Positions 55,454 through 64,000 of a stretch of 64,000 bases of DNA are shown here, in pieces (position 1 is the stretch's first letter; every line of letters begins with the position of its first letter). The stretch is taken from the NCBI RefSeq assembly GCF_900129555.1, contig NZ_FQWC01000004.1, positions 309,645 to 373,644 of the forward strand. The letters are read 5' to 3'. The notes beneath the pieces are model-generated. The model saw nothing but the letters and a program-made list of their open reading frames with translations, had not been told where the DNA came from and searched no databases. Source of the stretch: Flavobacterium defluvii. GTDB taxonomy: Bacteria; Bacteroidota; Bacteroidia; Flavobacteriales; Flavobacteriaceae. The position numbers and the translations under genes were made by a program.

Positions 55454-55552
55454 TACAGTTTATGGTATAAGTAAAAAGAAATCGTATTAAATTTTTCTAA
55501 AAAACAGCAACAACCTTTCAATCAGTATGTTAAGAATTTTACTACAAAACAA

Positions 55553-55587
55553 AAAAGAGAGAAAATATCAACCTATTTCTCTCTTTT
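55553..55587 (-). terminator. Intrinsic terminator after upxY
   Basis: A perfect 12-base stem, AAAAGAGAGAAA with TTTCTCTCTTTT, and an 11-base loop, with further Ts past the stem on the minus strand. It starts 15 bases after the upxY stop and closes the wza-upxY transcript. Confidence 0.88.
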
Positions 55588-55601
55588 ATATTTTACAGCC
55601 T

Positions 55602-56066
55602 TTATTTATATTTTATTTTTAAAACACATCCCAATGATTCAAGCACTAAAATATAATGCGTATTTGAAACTTCCTGTACGATTGCATTTTGATTATTAAA
55701 CACTCCAGACTCTAGCTTTATTTTATCTCCTACCTGAAATGATGTTACAGAAATATCGGCTATATTTGGGGCTTTAAGACTGTTCTTTATAATATTTATT
55801 TCTTCATTGCGAACAATGGCTGGTTTTCCTAACCAAAACAAATACCTTACAACACCTGCAATCTGAAATACAGAATTCCTCTCATTATCCGGCAATTGCA
55901 CAAAAACGTATGAATTAAAAAGCGGCGCTTCGACTTTCTTTTTCCTATCTGACCACTGCTTTATCTTTGTTATTAAAGGACAGTAGCATTCTATTCCCAT
56001 TTCATTCAATCGTTCAGCTACTTTTTTTTCCCATTTTGGTTTTGTATAAATTACATACCAATCCAT
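55602..56066 (-). CDS. upxY: NusG-paralogue transcription antiterminator (UpxY/RfaH family)
   Basis: A 154-residue NusG-like regulator. The N-terminal domain (about 1-100) has DWYVIYTKPKWEKKVAERLN, ECYCPLITKIKQWSDRKKKV and PLFNSYVFVQL. The C-terminal KOW-type domain follows from about residue 108 (FQVGDKIKLESGVFNNQNAI). Relatives in Bacteroides and RfaH let polymerase pass through long polysaccharide operons. It sits right before the promoter, leader and 37-kb operon beginning at 55323, its likely target. A good promoter of its own is not visible. Confidence 0.9.
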   Translation of the reverse strand: MDWYVIYTKPKWEKKVAERLNEMGIECYCPLITKIKQWSDRKKKVEAPLFNSYVFVQLPDNERNSVFQIAGVVRYLFWLGKPAIVRNEEINIIKNSLKAPNIADISVTSFQVGDKIKLESGVFNNQNAIVQEVSNTHYILVLESLGCVLKIKYK

Positions 56067-56152
56067 AATTTCTATTTTAGTATTAAAAATAAAACCCTAA
56101 TCAAATCTCATTTTCTCTTTCAAATAATTCTACTTTTAATAAAATAGTCTAA

Positions 56153-57544
56153 TTAAGAACCTATTCCATTATAAACAAAACCGATAGATTCTAATTTTTT
56201 CGCATCTAATATATTTCTTCCATCAAAAACAAATGCGGGTTTATGCATTGAATCATAAATTCTCTTCCAGTCATAAGTTGTAAACTCATCCCATTCTGTT
56301 AAAACTGCAATTGCATGAGCATTTTTACAAGCTTCGTAAGGGTCATTTAATATGGTTAAAGCCTCAAGATTTTTTTCTGCACTTCTAGTTTCTAAATAAT
56401 CTAAATCGCTAAGCATTTTGTTTTTGGAAACTTTTGGATCATAAACCGAAATTTTTGCCTGCTCATTGATTAAATCATCAGCCACATATATTGCTGCTGA
56501 TTCTCTCGTATCGTTTGTATCTTTCTTAAAAGCCCAGCCTAAAAAAGTAATCTTTTTATCTGCTACAGTATTATATAATGTCTGAACAATTTTACTTGAA
56601 AATCTCCTTTTTTGATGATCATTCATAATTATAACTTGCTCCCAGTAATCTGCAACTTCATTTAAGCCGTACGTTTTAGCGATATAAACCAAGTTTAAAA
56701 TATCTTTTTGGAAACAAGACCCTCCAAAACCAACCGAAGCTTTTAAGAACTTTGGTCCGATTCTACTATCCATTCCAATTGCTTTGGCAACTTCATTTAC
56801 ATCTGCTCCCGTTTTTTCACATAATTCAGACATTGCATTAATTGAAGAAATACGCTGTGCCAAAAATGCATTTGCTGTCAATTTAGACAACTCTGAAGAC
56901 CAAACGTTTGTTGTTAAAATTTTATCTTTACTTACCCAGTTTGCATAAACATTTACTAAAGCGTTTATTGCTTCTTCTCCATCTGGAGTTGTGTCACCTC
57001 CAATTAAAATTCTGTCCGGATTTAACAAATCGGTAATAGCTGTTCCTTCTGCTAAAAATTCAGGATTTGATAAAATTTGAAATTGAACACCATTTCCCGT
57101 ATTGTCTAAAATACTTTTTATAGCTTCTGCAGTTCTAACCGGCAAGGTTGATTTTTCAACTACAATTTTATTTTGTTTTGCAACTTTGGCAATCTGTCTT
57201 GCACACAATTCAATATATTTTAAATCAGCCGCCATACCTTTTCCTTTACCATAAGTTTTGGTAGGGGTATTAACTGAAATAAAAATTACCTGAGCTTCAT
57301 CTATAGCTTTCTCAACTTCTGTAGAAAAAAATAAATTTCTTCCTCTTGCTTCTGCTACAATTTCAGAAAGTCCTGGCTCATAAATAGGAATATTATCAGT
57401 ATTTGGATCATTCCAATCTTTAATTCTTTGTTCGTTTAAATCTACAACTGTAACTTGTATATGCGGACATTTTTGCGCTATAACCGCCATTGTAGGGCCT
57501 CCAACATAACCAGCGCCTATGCAGCAAATTTTTGTAATTTCCAT
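56153..57544 (-). CDS. ugd: UDP-glucose 6-dehydrogenase
   Basis: Oxidises UDP-glucose to UDP-glucuronate with two NAD. The 463-residue length matches the animal-type enzymes. [18 protein letters not shown] (6-23), [25 protein letters not shown], and [18 protein letters not shown] (271-288) with catalytic Cys277 are present. It is 24 bases after the epimerase gene and 86 bases before upxY. UDP-GlcA or products derived from it may enter the glycan. Confidence 0.93.
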   Translation of the reverse strand: MEITKICCIGAGYVGGPTMAVIAQKCPHIQVTVVDLNEQRIKDWNDPNTDNIPIYEPGLSEIVAEARGRNLFFSTEVEKAIDEAQVIFISVNTPTKTYGKGKGMAADLKYIELCARQIAKVAKQNKIVVEKSTLPVRTAEAIKSILDNTGNGVQFQILSNPEFLAEGTAITDLLNPDRILIGGDTTPDGEEAINALVNVYANWVSKDKILTTNVWSSELSKLTANAFLAQRISSINAMSELCEKTGADVNEVAKAIGMDSRIGPKFLKASVGFGGSCFQKDILNLVYIAKTYGLNEVADYWEQVIIMNDHQKRRFSSKIVQTLYNTVADKKITFLGWAFKKDTNDTRESAAIYVADDLINEQAKISVYDPKVSKNKMLSDLDYLETRSAEKNLEALTILNDPYEACKNAHAIAVLTEWDEFTTYDWKRIYDSMHKPAFVFDGRNILDAKKLESIGFVYNGIGS

Positions 57545-57568
57545 TTACTTAAATTATTATCTATTTTT

Positions 57569-58552
57569 TTATTTCAAATTATTCCAATACCAGCTTACTG
57601 CCTCTTTTAATCCTTCTTCTAAAGAATATTTTGGATTATATCCTAACAGTTTTTTAGCCTTATCAATACTTGCTAATGAATGTGGAATATCGCCTGCTCT
57701 ATTTTCTCCATAAATTATTTCAACATCAGCAATTTTTGAATCCAACTCAGACAAGTATTTTTTTAAATACTTTACTAAATCATTTAATGTATTTCGATCA
57801 CCAAAAGCAGTATTATATACTGTGTTAAAAGCAGATTGATTTTGCGTTGTAATTGCCAATTCATTCATTTGAATCACATTATCTATATATGTAAAATCGC
57901 GTGAATAATTTCCATCGCCATTAATTACCGGACTTTCATAATTCATTAATTGTTTAACGAATTTTGGAATTACTGCTGCATAAGCTCCATCCGGATCTTG
58001 TTTCCTCCCAAAAACATTAAAATAGCGAAGTCCAATCGTTTCCAGTCCATAAGTTTTACTGAAAATTTCAGCATATAGTTCATTTACATACTTGGTAATA
58101 GCATACGGAGAAAGAGGTTTTCCTATTACTTCTTCAACTTTTGGCAAACCTTCAGAATCTCCATAAGTTGATGAGCTTGCCGCATAAACAAAACGTTTTA
58201 CTTTTGCATCTCTAGAAGCAATTAAAATATTTAGAAAACCAGAAACATTTACATCATTTGTAGTTATGGGATCATTTATAGATCTCGGAACTGATCCTAA
58301 TGCGGCCTGATGTAAAACATAATCAGCATCTTCTACTGCTTTAATACAATCATCAATGTTTCGGATGTCACCTTCAATTAATTTGAATTTTGGATTATCT
58401 ATAAAATCTTTTAAATTATGACGATGTCCTGTAGAAAAATTATCCAAGCAAATTACATTATGGCCTAATTTTAAAAAATGTTCGGTTAAATTTGAACCTA
58501 TAAAACCTGCGCCGCCAGTAATTAATATTGTATTTTGAGCTGAATCTTTCAT
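57569..58552 (-). CDS. UDP-N-acetylglucosamine 4-epimerase (WbpP/TviC type)
   Basis: A 327-residue extended SDR with ILITGGAGFIGSNLTEHFL, HQAALGSVPRSINDP, YAASSSTYGDSEGLPK, SPYAITKYVNELYAE and LRYFNVFGRKQDPDGAYAAV. The FGRKQDP and GSVPRSI runs are characteristic of WbpP and TviC. Together with the WbpA/TviB-like enzyme at 54040 it can produce UDP-GalNAcA. It is ten bases after the wzc-like gene. Confidence 0.9.
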   Translation of the reverse strand: MKDSAQNTILITGGAGFIGSNLTEHFLKLGHNVICLDNFSTGHRHNLKDFIDNPKFKLIEGDIRNIDDCIKAVEDADYVLHQAALGSVPRSINDPITTNDVNVSGFLNILIASRDAKVKRFVYAASSSTYGDSEGLPKVEEVIGKPLSPYAITKYVNELYAEIFSKTYGLETIGLRYFNVFGRKQDPDGAYAAVIPKFVKQLMNYESPVINGDGNYSRDFTYIDNVIQMNELAITTQNQSAFNTVYNTAFGDRNTLNDLVKYLKKYLSELDSKIADVEIIYGENRAGDIPHSLASIDKAKKLLGYNPKYSLEEGLKEAVSWYWNNLK

Positions 58553-58561
58553 TATCTCAAT

Positions 58562-61012
58562 TTATCTTTTTCTGAATTTACTTGTAATTAAATTCCAAAA
58601 CCCACTTTTTCTTTCTTCTTCATGATATCCGTTTGAATAGGCTCCATAACCGTATCCATACCCATAGGTTGAACCATATTTTGCTTTGTTTTCAAAACCA
58701 TTAAAAACAATACTTGCATTGCTTAATTCTCCTCTTTTAACTTTATTATTAAGCAACGTGATCATATCTTTTTTAGTATAATTCTGTCTTACTATGTATA
58801 AAGTTACATCTGCATATTGAACAAGTTCTGATGCATCAGAAACCAAACCAACTGGTGGTGTATCAAGAATTATATAATCATATTTCTGCTTTAATTCTTC
58901 TATTAATTCCTTCATTGCATCGCTCAAAATTAATTCGGATGGATTTGGAGGAATTGGCCCTGATAGTATAACATCAAGATTTGCAATTTGTGTAGAGTTT
59001 GTTATTTCTTCAAGAGTATTTTGTCTAATTAAATAATTTACTACTCCTAATTGATTACTTGTTAGACAAAATTCATCAGCTAATCTTGGTTTTCTTAAAT
59101 CCAAACCTACAATAACAGTTTTCTTTTCACTTAAAGCAAAAACTGTAGCTATATTAACAGAACAAAATGTTTTTCCTTCACCACTTATAGACGAAGTAAT
59201 CATCAATGTTTTTGATCCATTAACCTGTTGTTTCTTATATAAAAATTGCAATGATGAACGAATACCTCTAAAAGCTTCAGAAAGAGCCGATTTTGGCTTA
59301 TCAAAAACAGCTAAACTTACCCCGTCTTTATTTAATCCTACTACGCCAATAATTGGTATTTCAGTCAATTTACTAATATCATCAGTATTTTGAATCGTAT
59401 TATTTATAAAGAAAAGTATGAATACGAATATTAAAGGAATTAATATCCCTAGAAATAAGGCCAAAATATAATTTGCAGAAGTTTTAGGACCAATTAGCCC
59501 TTCGCCAATGTCTTTAGCCGGATCAATAAAATGAATATCTGACAAGTTTGAAGCCTTTACAATTTCTGCCTCATTTCTTTTTTGAAGAAATTCTGTGTAG
59601 ATGTTATCATTTAAATCATATTTCCTTTTTATTTTCAAAAGTTCTTGTTGTTCTTCAGGTAATTTTCTAACAGTACTCTCTGCCTGACCAATTTTTGCGT
59701 TTACTAAAGACAGATCATACAAAAGAGATGCTTTTGCTGAAGCTATATTTTCTAACAACACACTCTTTACAGCCTGCATTTGATTATCAAAATCTTTAAA
59801 AATCTTATCGCTTTTTACAGCATAAGCCATTTCAGATCTTTGTGTAGAAAGAGCTATAAGTTTAGAAATATTTGTAACAATATTTGGATCTTCTATTCCT
59901 GCAACAGAAGGTGCCGGAAGGCGTGAATAATCAACGCTGTTATTTAAATATGATTTTAAAGAATTATAATAAGCTATTTTTCTGGTTACCTGATCCTTTT
60001 CTACATCAAAATCCATTATTTTATCTGAAAACTTTTCGCCTCCACCTTCTATTTGATAAATATTTTTATCTTTTCTGAAAGTCTTTAACTCATTTCCAGT
60101 TTGTTTAAGCTGCGCTTCCATAGCAACAAGTGTGCTGTCTATAAATCTTATAGTATTTGTTGCAAATTGATTTTTACCATCAAGCTGAATTTTGATTAAC
60201 ATTCTTACTGTTGCATTCAAATATTCAACTAATCTTGCCTTGTTTGTTCCCTGCATTGAAAGAGTCAATATTGACCCTCCATTTTTATCGCTGTCAATAC
60301 CTATCCCTTTATAACGAGAAACAGTCCCATCAAAATCGTTAAACTTTACAAAATATTCTTTTCCTTTATAAAAACCTGGATTATCATTAATTTGTAGTTT
60401 CCAATTTAAGAAAGGTAAAGAAACTTGTTCGCCAACTTTATATTTTTTTATAAATGTTTCTGGCTGTACAGATGTAGTGCTGTATTTATTAGTAAAATAT
60501 GTAATTAATGAAACAGAATTATTTTCAAATGGAATTTGAATTTGATATTCATTTTCATTTAAAAACTTAATACTTATTAAAGTATTTGCAAGCTGCCCTT
60601 TTGTTTTATCAATATCAACATAAAAAGGCACAGTTCCATAAGAATCTACTAAGTTATATTCTCCCTGCTCAAGGTAGTCAATATAATATTGAAGTTTATC
60701 AACAACTAATTCGTTATGTGATCTTGATTGTAATATTGTAGAGATTCCATTTACCTGATCTGAAATTCCTCCCCAGTTAAAAACCAAACTTGTGTTAGAC
60801 GTAAAAAACGGATTACTTTCTTCTTTTATAGAAATCATGGTCTGCATTCCGTAAATTTTTTCTTTTCGAATATTTACCTGATATGCAATTGTAAAAGCAA
60901 TGATTAAACTTACCAGAAACCATTTCCAATAGCTTAGGATTTTTAATAAAAACCCTTTGAAATCAAAGTTTGAATGATTCTCAAAAATGGAAAAATCTTT
61001 TATATCTAACAT
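58562..61012 (-). CDS. wzc: Wzc-type polysaccharide co-polymerase with tyrosine kinase
   Basis: An 816-residue inner-membrane protein. The Wzz-like part has helices at about 30-44 and 514-538 around a periplasmic coiled-coil region (about 300-480). The cytoplasmic BY-kinase has Walker A SSISGEGKT (607-615), Walker A' VIVGLDLRKPRL (633-644) and Walker B IILDTPP (714-720). The tail carries a tyrosine cluster (Tyr779, 783, 785, 787, 789, 792, 796) for autophosphorylation. It follows the Wza-type lipoprotein gene by 16 bases. Confidence 0.94.
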   Translation of the reverse strand: MLDIKDFSIFENHSNFDFKGFLLKILSYWKWFLVSLIIAFTIAYQVNIRKEKIYGMQTMISIKEESNPFFTSNTSLVFNWGGISDQVNGISTILQSRSHNELVVDKLQYYIDYLEQGEYNLVDSYGTVPFYVDIDKTKGQLANTLISIKFLNENEYQIQIPFENNSVSLITYFTNKYSTTSVQPETFIKKYKVGEQVSLPFLNWKLQINDNPGFYKGKEYFVKFNDFDGTVSRYKGIGIDSDKNGGSILTLSMQGTNKARLVEYLNATVRMLIKIQLDGKNQFATNTIRFIDSTLVAMEAQLKQTGNELKTFRKDKNIYQIEGGGEKFSDKIMDFDVEKDQVTRKIAYYNSLKSYLNNSVDYSRLPAPSVAGIEDPNIVTNISKLIALSTQRSEMAYAVKSDKIFKDFDNQMQAVKSVLLENIASAKASLLYDLSLVNAKIGQAESTVRKLPEEQQELLKIKRKYDLNDNIYTEFLQKRNEAEIVKASNLSDIHFIDPAKDIGEGLIGPKTSANYILALFLGILIPLIFVFILFFINNTIQNTDDISKLTEIPIIGVVGLNKDGVSLAVFDKPKSALSEAFRGIRSSLQFLYKKQQVNGSKTLMITSSISGEGKTFCSVNIATVFALSEKKTVIVGLDLRKPRLADEFCLTSNQLGVVNYLIRQNTLEEITNSTQIANLDVILSGPIPPNPSELILSDAMKELIEELKQKYDYIILDTPPVGLVSDASELVQYADVTLYIVRQNYTKKDMITLLNNKVKRGELSNASIVFNGFENKAKYGSTYGYGYGYGAYSNGYHEEERKSGFWNLITSKFRKR

Positions 61013-61028
61013 TTTAATAAATTATTTT

Positions 61029-61820
61029 TTAATTTCTGATTATCAAATAAACTGTTGTTGCCAAAGACAATAAAGTTATAACTGTTCCGATAGATTGTAT
61101 ACCTGTCTGACCTGTACCCCATGTTTTTTGTTTCAACGGCTTTACATATATATAATCATTTGGCTGCAGATAATAATATGGCGATTTCATTACATTAACA
61201 TCAGTAAGATCAATACTATTCATTTGAACTCCCGTTGGTGTTTGACGAATTACCATTACTTCTTTTCTATTACCAACAGTTGTAATATCGCCGGCATTTG
61301 CAATCGCTTCCATTATATTTACATTATCTTTAAATAATGTTTTTGTACCAGTATTACCAACCTCACCATTTATAGTATATCTGAAACCTGCAAGTTTTAC
61401 GGTAACAAAAATATTAGCTTCGCTTTTAAAATATTTTTCAAGTAATTCCTTTTCAATTTTCACACGAACTTCTTCAAGAGTATATCCTATAACGTTTATT
61501 TCACCCAAAATTGGCATTCTGATATTTCCATGATCATCGACTGTAAATCCATCAAAGTATAATGCAGATTCTGATTTTGCATCTAAATTGGTGTTTTCTT
61601 TTGGATTAAAAATAGAAACCAATTTAGGATCTATAGCTTTTATATTAATACTTAAAACATCATTTACTTGCAATCTATAAGGTTTAGATTCTACTGACGC
61701 AATATTATTTTGCTCTGATGAAGTATTTTTATCCTGCAAATACACAAGATCATTTAAGGGAATACAAGATGTAAACAAGGTACCGATGAGCAATAATATA
61801 TAAAAGCTGTTTTTTGTCAT
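61029..61820 (-). CDS. wza: Wza-type polysaccharide export lipoprotein
   Basis: A 263-residue outer-membrane lipoprotein with a signal ending LIGTLFTSC (lipid Cys19). The poly-export domain has YRLQVNDVLSINIKAIDPKL and the SLBB domain INVIGYTLEEV, then FRYTINGEVGNTGT. A C-terminal helix TVITLLSLATTVYLII may span the outer membrane as in Wza. It is the first gene of the locus in the direction of transcription, with a TATATTTG element upstream. Confidence 0.92.
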   Translation of the reverse strand: MTKNSFYILLLIGTLFTSCIPLNDLVYLQDKNTSSEQNNIASVESKPYRLQVNDVLSINIKAIDPKLVSIFNPKENTNLDAKSESALYFDGFTVDDHGNIRMPILGEINVIGYTLEEVRVKIEKELLEKYFKSEANIFVTVKLAGFRYTINGEVGNTGTKTLFKDNVNIMEAIANAGDITTVGNRKEVMVIRQTPTGVQMNSIDLTDVNVMKSPYYYLQPNDYIYVKPLKQKTWGTGQTGIQSIGTVITLLSLATTVYLIIRN

Positions 61821-61836
61821 TTTGAAAATTTTAACG

Positions 61837-61844
61837 CAAATATA
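61837..61844 (-). promoter_or_regulatory. -7 promoter element for wza
   Basis: Reads TATATTTG on the minus strand, a perfect TAnnTTTG. It is close to the start (about 16 bases before the ATG), giving a very short leader. The -33 region, where TTG is expected, holds the inverted repeat at 61848-61868. Confidence 0.62.
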
Positions 61845-61847
61845 GTT

Positions 61848-61868
61848 TTTCCTTTAATCTTCAGGAAA
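61848..61868. repeat. Inverted repeat over the wza -33 region
   Basis: TTTCCT and AGGAAA separated by nine bases (TTAATCTTC), next to the -7 element. It has no T-run for a terminator in the recR direction. An operator for a regulator is possible; six-base arms are weak evidence in AT-rich DNA. Confidence 0.3.
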
Positions 61869-61890
61869 TCTATATATCATTTGATGGCAT

Positions 61891-62511
61891 TTAATTGCTT
61901 TTGAAAGTTTTTTCGAACGGAACCCGATGCAGAATACTTCTTCCAAGGGTAATTTCGTCTGCATATTCTAATTCGTCTCCAACCGAAATTCCTCTGGCAA
62001 TCGTAGAGATAACAATTTCTGAATCGGCAATTTGTTTATAAATATAAAAATTTGTTGTATCTCCTTCCATAGTTGAACTCAAAGCAAAAATAATTTCAAT
62101 TACCTTTCCCGATTTTACTTTTTCTACCAAACTGGAAATATTTAACTGACTTGGCCCAACTCCTTCTATTGGAGAAATTTTTCCTCCTAAAACATGATAA
62201 ATACCTTTGTATTGCCCTGTATTTTCAATCGCCATTACATCTCGAATATCTTCGACAACACAAATAGTTTGATGATTTCTTGTACTATTTGCACAAATTT
62301 CGCAGACTTTTGTATCTGAAATGTTATGGCAGTTTTCACAAAATTTAATATCCTCACGCATATTTAATAATGCCTGCGAAAGAAATCCTGTTTGTTCTTT
62401 GGGTTGTTTTAGCAAATGAAGAACTAAACGTAATGCGGTACGTTTACCAATTCCTGGCAATTGCGACATTTCGTTTACTGCTTTTTCTATTAATTTTGAT
62501 GAAAATTCCAT
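61891..62511 (-). CDS. recR: Recombination mediator protein RecR
   Basis: Works with RecF and RecO to load RecA at gaps. The 206-residue length is standard. It has an N-terminal helix-hairpin-helix ([18 protein letters not shown]), a four-Cys zinc finger ([17 protein letters not shown]), and a Toprim domain ([20 protein letters not shown], then [20 protein letters not shown]). It is a housekeeping gene marking the edge of the polysaccharide locus. Confidence 0.97.
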   Translation of the reverse strand: MEFSSKLIEKAVNEMSQLPGIGKRTALRLVLHLLKQPKEQTGFLSQALLNMREDIKFCENCHNISDTKVCEICANSTRNHQTICVVEDIRDVMAIENTGQYKGIYHVLGGKISPIEGVGPSQLNISSLVEKVKSGKVIEIIFALSSTMEGDTTNFYIYKQIADSEIVISTIARGISVGDELEYADEITLGRSILHRVPFEKTFKSN

Positions 62512-62516
62512 GACAG

Positions 62517-62524
62517 CAAAAGTA
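62517..62524 (-). promoter_or_regulatory. Candidate -7 promoter element for recR
   Basis: TACTTTTG on the minus strand fits TAnnTTTG, five bases before the recR ATG, so any transcript from it would be almost leaderless. No -33 TTG is visible at the right distance. Confidence 0.3.
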
Positions 62525-62675
62525 ATACTTTTAATGGTATCACTTGTTTTGATCTGTGCAAAATCAATACTTTAGAAAATAAAAAATATTTTTCTGTTCC
62601 ATAAAAGAATCAACATCATTTTATAAAAATCATGAAGCTTTTAGAATCTTAAAATATATAACAGAAAAACGGAAT

Positions 62676-63044
62676 TCAATATTGATTTGTAGCCAGCAAA
62701 ACAAGAGTACAGGCAACTTCAACTTCGATATTGTTTAGTTCTAATAATTGATATAATTCCGGATTTTCAGTTCCCGGATTAAAAATTACTCTTTTCGGTT
62801 GTGACTCAACAATGTAGTTATAATAATCACGTTGGCGGGTAGGATTTAAATACAAAGTTACGGTATCTATATTTTTAACCGGAATAGCTTTCGTTTGAAT
62901 TTTTACTCCGGCAACTTCTCCGGTATTTTGTCCTATTGCAATAACTGTATGTCCTTTTTGAGTAAGCATATTTATAGCTCTATAAGCATAACGGTCCGGC
63001 TTTGTAGTAGCACCAAGAAGTAAGGTTTTTTTATTTTTCATCAT
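62676..63044 (-). CDS. CoA-binding-domain protein (YccU-like)
   Basis: A protein of about 122 residues with a single Rossmann-like CoA-binding domain. KTLLLGATTKPDRYAYRAIN is the nucleotide loop, followed by GHTVIAIGQNTGEVAG, LYLNPTRQRDYYNYI and VIFNPGTENPEL. Function is unknown in general; it is a common housekeeping gene in Flavobacteria. I use the ATG at 63044 (another at 63041); the TTG at 63071 is less likely. It is the next gene upstream of recR. Confidence 0.85.
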   Translation of the reverse strand: MMKNKKTLLLGATTKPDRYAYRAINMLTQKGHTVIAIGQNTGEVAGVKIQTKAIPVKNIDTVTLYLNPTRQRDYYNYIVESQPKRVIFNPGTENPELYQLLELNNIEVEVACTLVLLATNQY

Positions 63045-63058
63045 CTTAAAATATTCTA

Positions 63059-63066
63059 CAAAAGTA
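63059..63066 (-). promoter_or_regulatory. Candidate -7 promoter element for the CoA-binding protein gene
   Basis: TACTTTTG on the minus strand, matching TAnnTTTG, 14 bases before the chosen ATG. No clear -33 element. Confidence 0.35.
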
Positions 63067-63138
63067 GTCAAAAATGATTGCGTAAATTATCTTATTGATT
63101 TAGAATATTGACTCTAAAAAACAATATGATAATATTAA

Positions 63139-63172
63139 TTTGAATACAGATATTAAAATTTACTTACTTTTA
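63139..63172 (+). promoter_or_regulatory. Candidate promoter for marC
   Basis: TTTG (63139-63142), a 22-base spacer and TACTTTTA (63165-63172), which matches TAnnTTTG at all but the last base. It lies 19 bases before the marC ATG in a 120-base divergent gap. Confidence 0.4.
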
Positions 63173-63191
63173 CTTTATCAACCAATATTAT

Positions 63192-63821
63192 ATGGATCTA
63201 TTTATTTACTTATTTGCTGCACTTTTTTCTGTACTTAACCCAATTGGAACTGTTCCAATTTTTGTTGGATTAACACAACATGATTCACAAAAAGAACGCT
63301 CGAGAATTTCTTTATGGACAGCCATAAACGTTGGCATTATTTTGTTGGTTTCTTATTTTATTGGTCAGTATGTTTTAACTTTTTTTGGAATAAGTATTGA
63401 TGCACTTCGAATTGCCGGTGGAATTGTAATTGTAAATTCTGGTTTTTCATTACTTTCCGGAAAATTTAATAAAAAGCGAGGTATCAATAAAAAAATTGAA
63501 AATGAAGTACAGCAAAGAAACGACATTGCTTTAACTCCGTTGGCGATTCCGATGCTTGCTGGTCCTGGGTCAATTTCATTATTAATTGCTTTTTATCAGG
63601 AACATCACCAAATGGAAGAAATTATTTTTTCATGCCTTGCAATTTTAGCTATTGCTGTAGCCATTTTTGTTATTTTAAAAAGCGCACATTACTTAGCAAG
63701 AATTTTGGGAGCATCAGGAATTGTTGCTATTTCCAGAATTGTTGGGTTTATTGTAATCTCTATCGGAATTCAATACATCGTAAGTTCGATCGTAAATATC
63801 ATTAAAGGAAATTTGATGTAA
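63192..63821 (+). CDS. MarC-family integral membrane protein
   Basis: A 209-residue protein with six predicted membrane helices. It has FSVLNPIGTVPIFVGLT near the start, RIAGGIVIVNSGFSLLSG, and the strongly conserved ALTPLAIPMLAGPGSIS. The MarC family has no firm transport substrate, despite the multiple-antibiotic-resistance name. It is the only gene in the window on the plus strand and is divergent from the CoA-binding gene, outside the polysaccharide locus. Confidence 0.93.
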   Translation: MDLFIYLFAALFSVLNPIGTVPIFVGLTQHDSQKERSRISLWTAINVGIILLVSYFIGQYVLTFFGISIDALRIAGGIVIVNSGFSLLSGKFNKKRGINKKIENEVQQRNDIALTPLAIPMLAGPGSISLLIAFYQEHHQMEEIIFSCLAILAIAVAIFVILKSAHYLARILGASGIVAISRIVGFIVISIGIQYIVSSIVNIIKGNLM

Positions 63822-63840
63822 GCCTTTTCTACAAAACAGA

Positions 63841-63876
63841 AAAAGGGATAAAAAACTTCGTGTTTATATCCCTTTT
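63841..63876. terminator. Bidirectional intrinsic terminator between marC and the ctlX-like gene
   Basis: AAAAGGGATA pairs with TATCCCTTTT, and an inner AAAC/GTTT stem narrows the loop. T-runs lie on the exit side for marC, and A-runs give the same for the converging gene. It starts 19 bases after the marC stop. Confidence 0.85.
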
Positions 63877-63895
63877 TATTTTATATAACTAAAAC

Positions 63896-64000
63896 CTAAT
63901 TTCTCGGCAAAAATACTTCTGCCATCATACATCTGGCACTTCCGCCCCCGCAGGCTTCGATTGTATCCAAACTTGAACTTAAAATCTCAGCGTGTTTTTC
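63896..64000 (-). CDS. C-terminal end of a CtlX/arginine-deiminase-related protein (cut by window edge)
   Basis: The last 34 codons and stop of a gene that enters from the right edge. The visible end SLDTIEACGGGSARCMMAEV contains the amidinotransferase/deiminase active-site Cys context (CGGGSARCM) found at the C-terminus of CtlX-type proteins of Bacteroidota. The family is linked to citrulline or arginine breakdown. The assignment rests on this short end only. Confidence 0.75.
   Translation of the reverse strand, partial: EKHAEILSSSLDTIEACGGGSARCMMAEVFLPRN

Noticed and set aside
1..64000. CRISPR arrays, tRNA/rRNA genes, insertion sequences, integrases.
   Set aside because: No regularly spaced repeats, cloverleaf, transposase or integrase motif was seen by reading; the similar glycosyltransferase motifs come from protein family likeness and not from DNA repeats.

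Overview
The window is AT-rich DNA from a member of the Flavobacteriaceae, most likely Flavobacterium or a close relative. The evidence is the low GC content, Bacteroidota-type promoter elements (TAnnTTTG), UpxY/Wza/Wzc homologues of the Bacteroidota type, and ordinary chromosomal flanking genes (recR, a CoA-binding protein gene, marC, a ctlX-like gene). About 61.8 kb is one surface-polysaccharide (capsule or O-antigen type) biosynthesis locus. Apart from marC near the right edge, every gene lies on the minus strand, so the locus reads from right to left. No tRNA, rRNA, CRISPR array, insertion sequence or phage gene was seen, and no gap without a gene exceeds 300 bases.

Layout in the direction of transcription. 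(1) 61.8-55.6 kb: Wza-type export lipoprotein, Wzc-type tyrosine kinase, UDP-GlcNAc 4-epimerase, UDP-glucose dehydrogenase and a NusG-paralogue antiterminator (UpxY), closed by an intrinsic terminator. (2) A good promoter and a leader with a perfect hairpin precede a run of about 37 kb. It holds a WbpA/TviB-type dehydrogenase, manC, rmlB, an SLBB export protein, a chain-length protein, a pseudaminic-acid-type cluster (pseB, pseC, a NeuB-SpsF fusion, a YhcH/NanQ anomerase, an SGNH hydrolase, pseG, a NeuD/PglD acyltransferase, an SDR, a phosphoesterase, an ATP-grasp enzyme, pseI), a surface lipoprotein with a sialidase-like fold, wzx, glycosyltransferases, wzy, sugar epimerases, gmd-fcl, a WecA-type initiating transferase, a WxcM-like gene, a PglE-type aminotransferase, rmlC-rmlD-rmlA and a PglF/WbpM-type dehydratase. 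A second intrinsic terminator follows. (3) 18.2-0 kb: an ABC exporter (Wzm, Wzt with an extra C-terminal domain), acyltransferases, methyltransferases, many glycosyltransferases, neuA-neuB-neuC for CMP-N-acetylneuraminate, an unassigned GT-B-like protein and a cut-off MBOAT acyltransferase.

Predicted precursors are UDP-GlcA, UDP-GalNAcA, dTDP-L-rhamnose, GDP-L-fucose, a bacillosamine-type 4-amino sugar, CMP-Neu5Ac and a CMP-pseudaminic-acid derivative. The most unusual part is 38.2-48.4 kb. It has a pseudaminic-acid frame without a recognisable pseH or separate pseF, but with a NeuB-cytidylyltransferase fusion and five accessory enzymes that could build a modified or new nonulosonic acid. Two nine-carbon-sugar pathways, two export systems (Wzx/Wzy and Wzm/Wzt) and a linked antiterminator suggest either two glycans or one complex glycan whose expression is controlled by transcription elongation.
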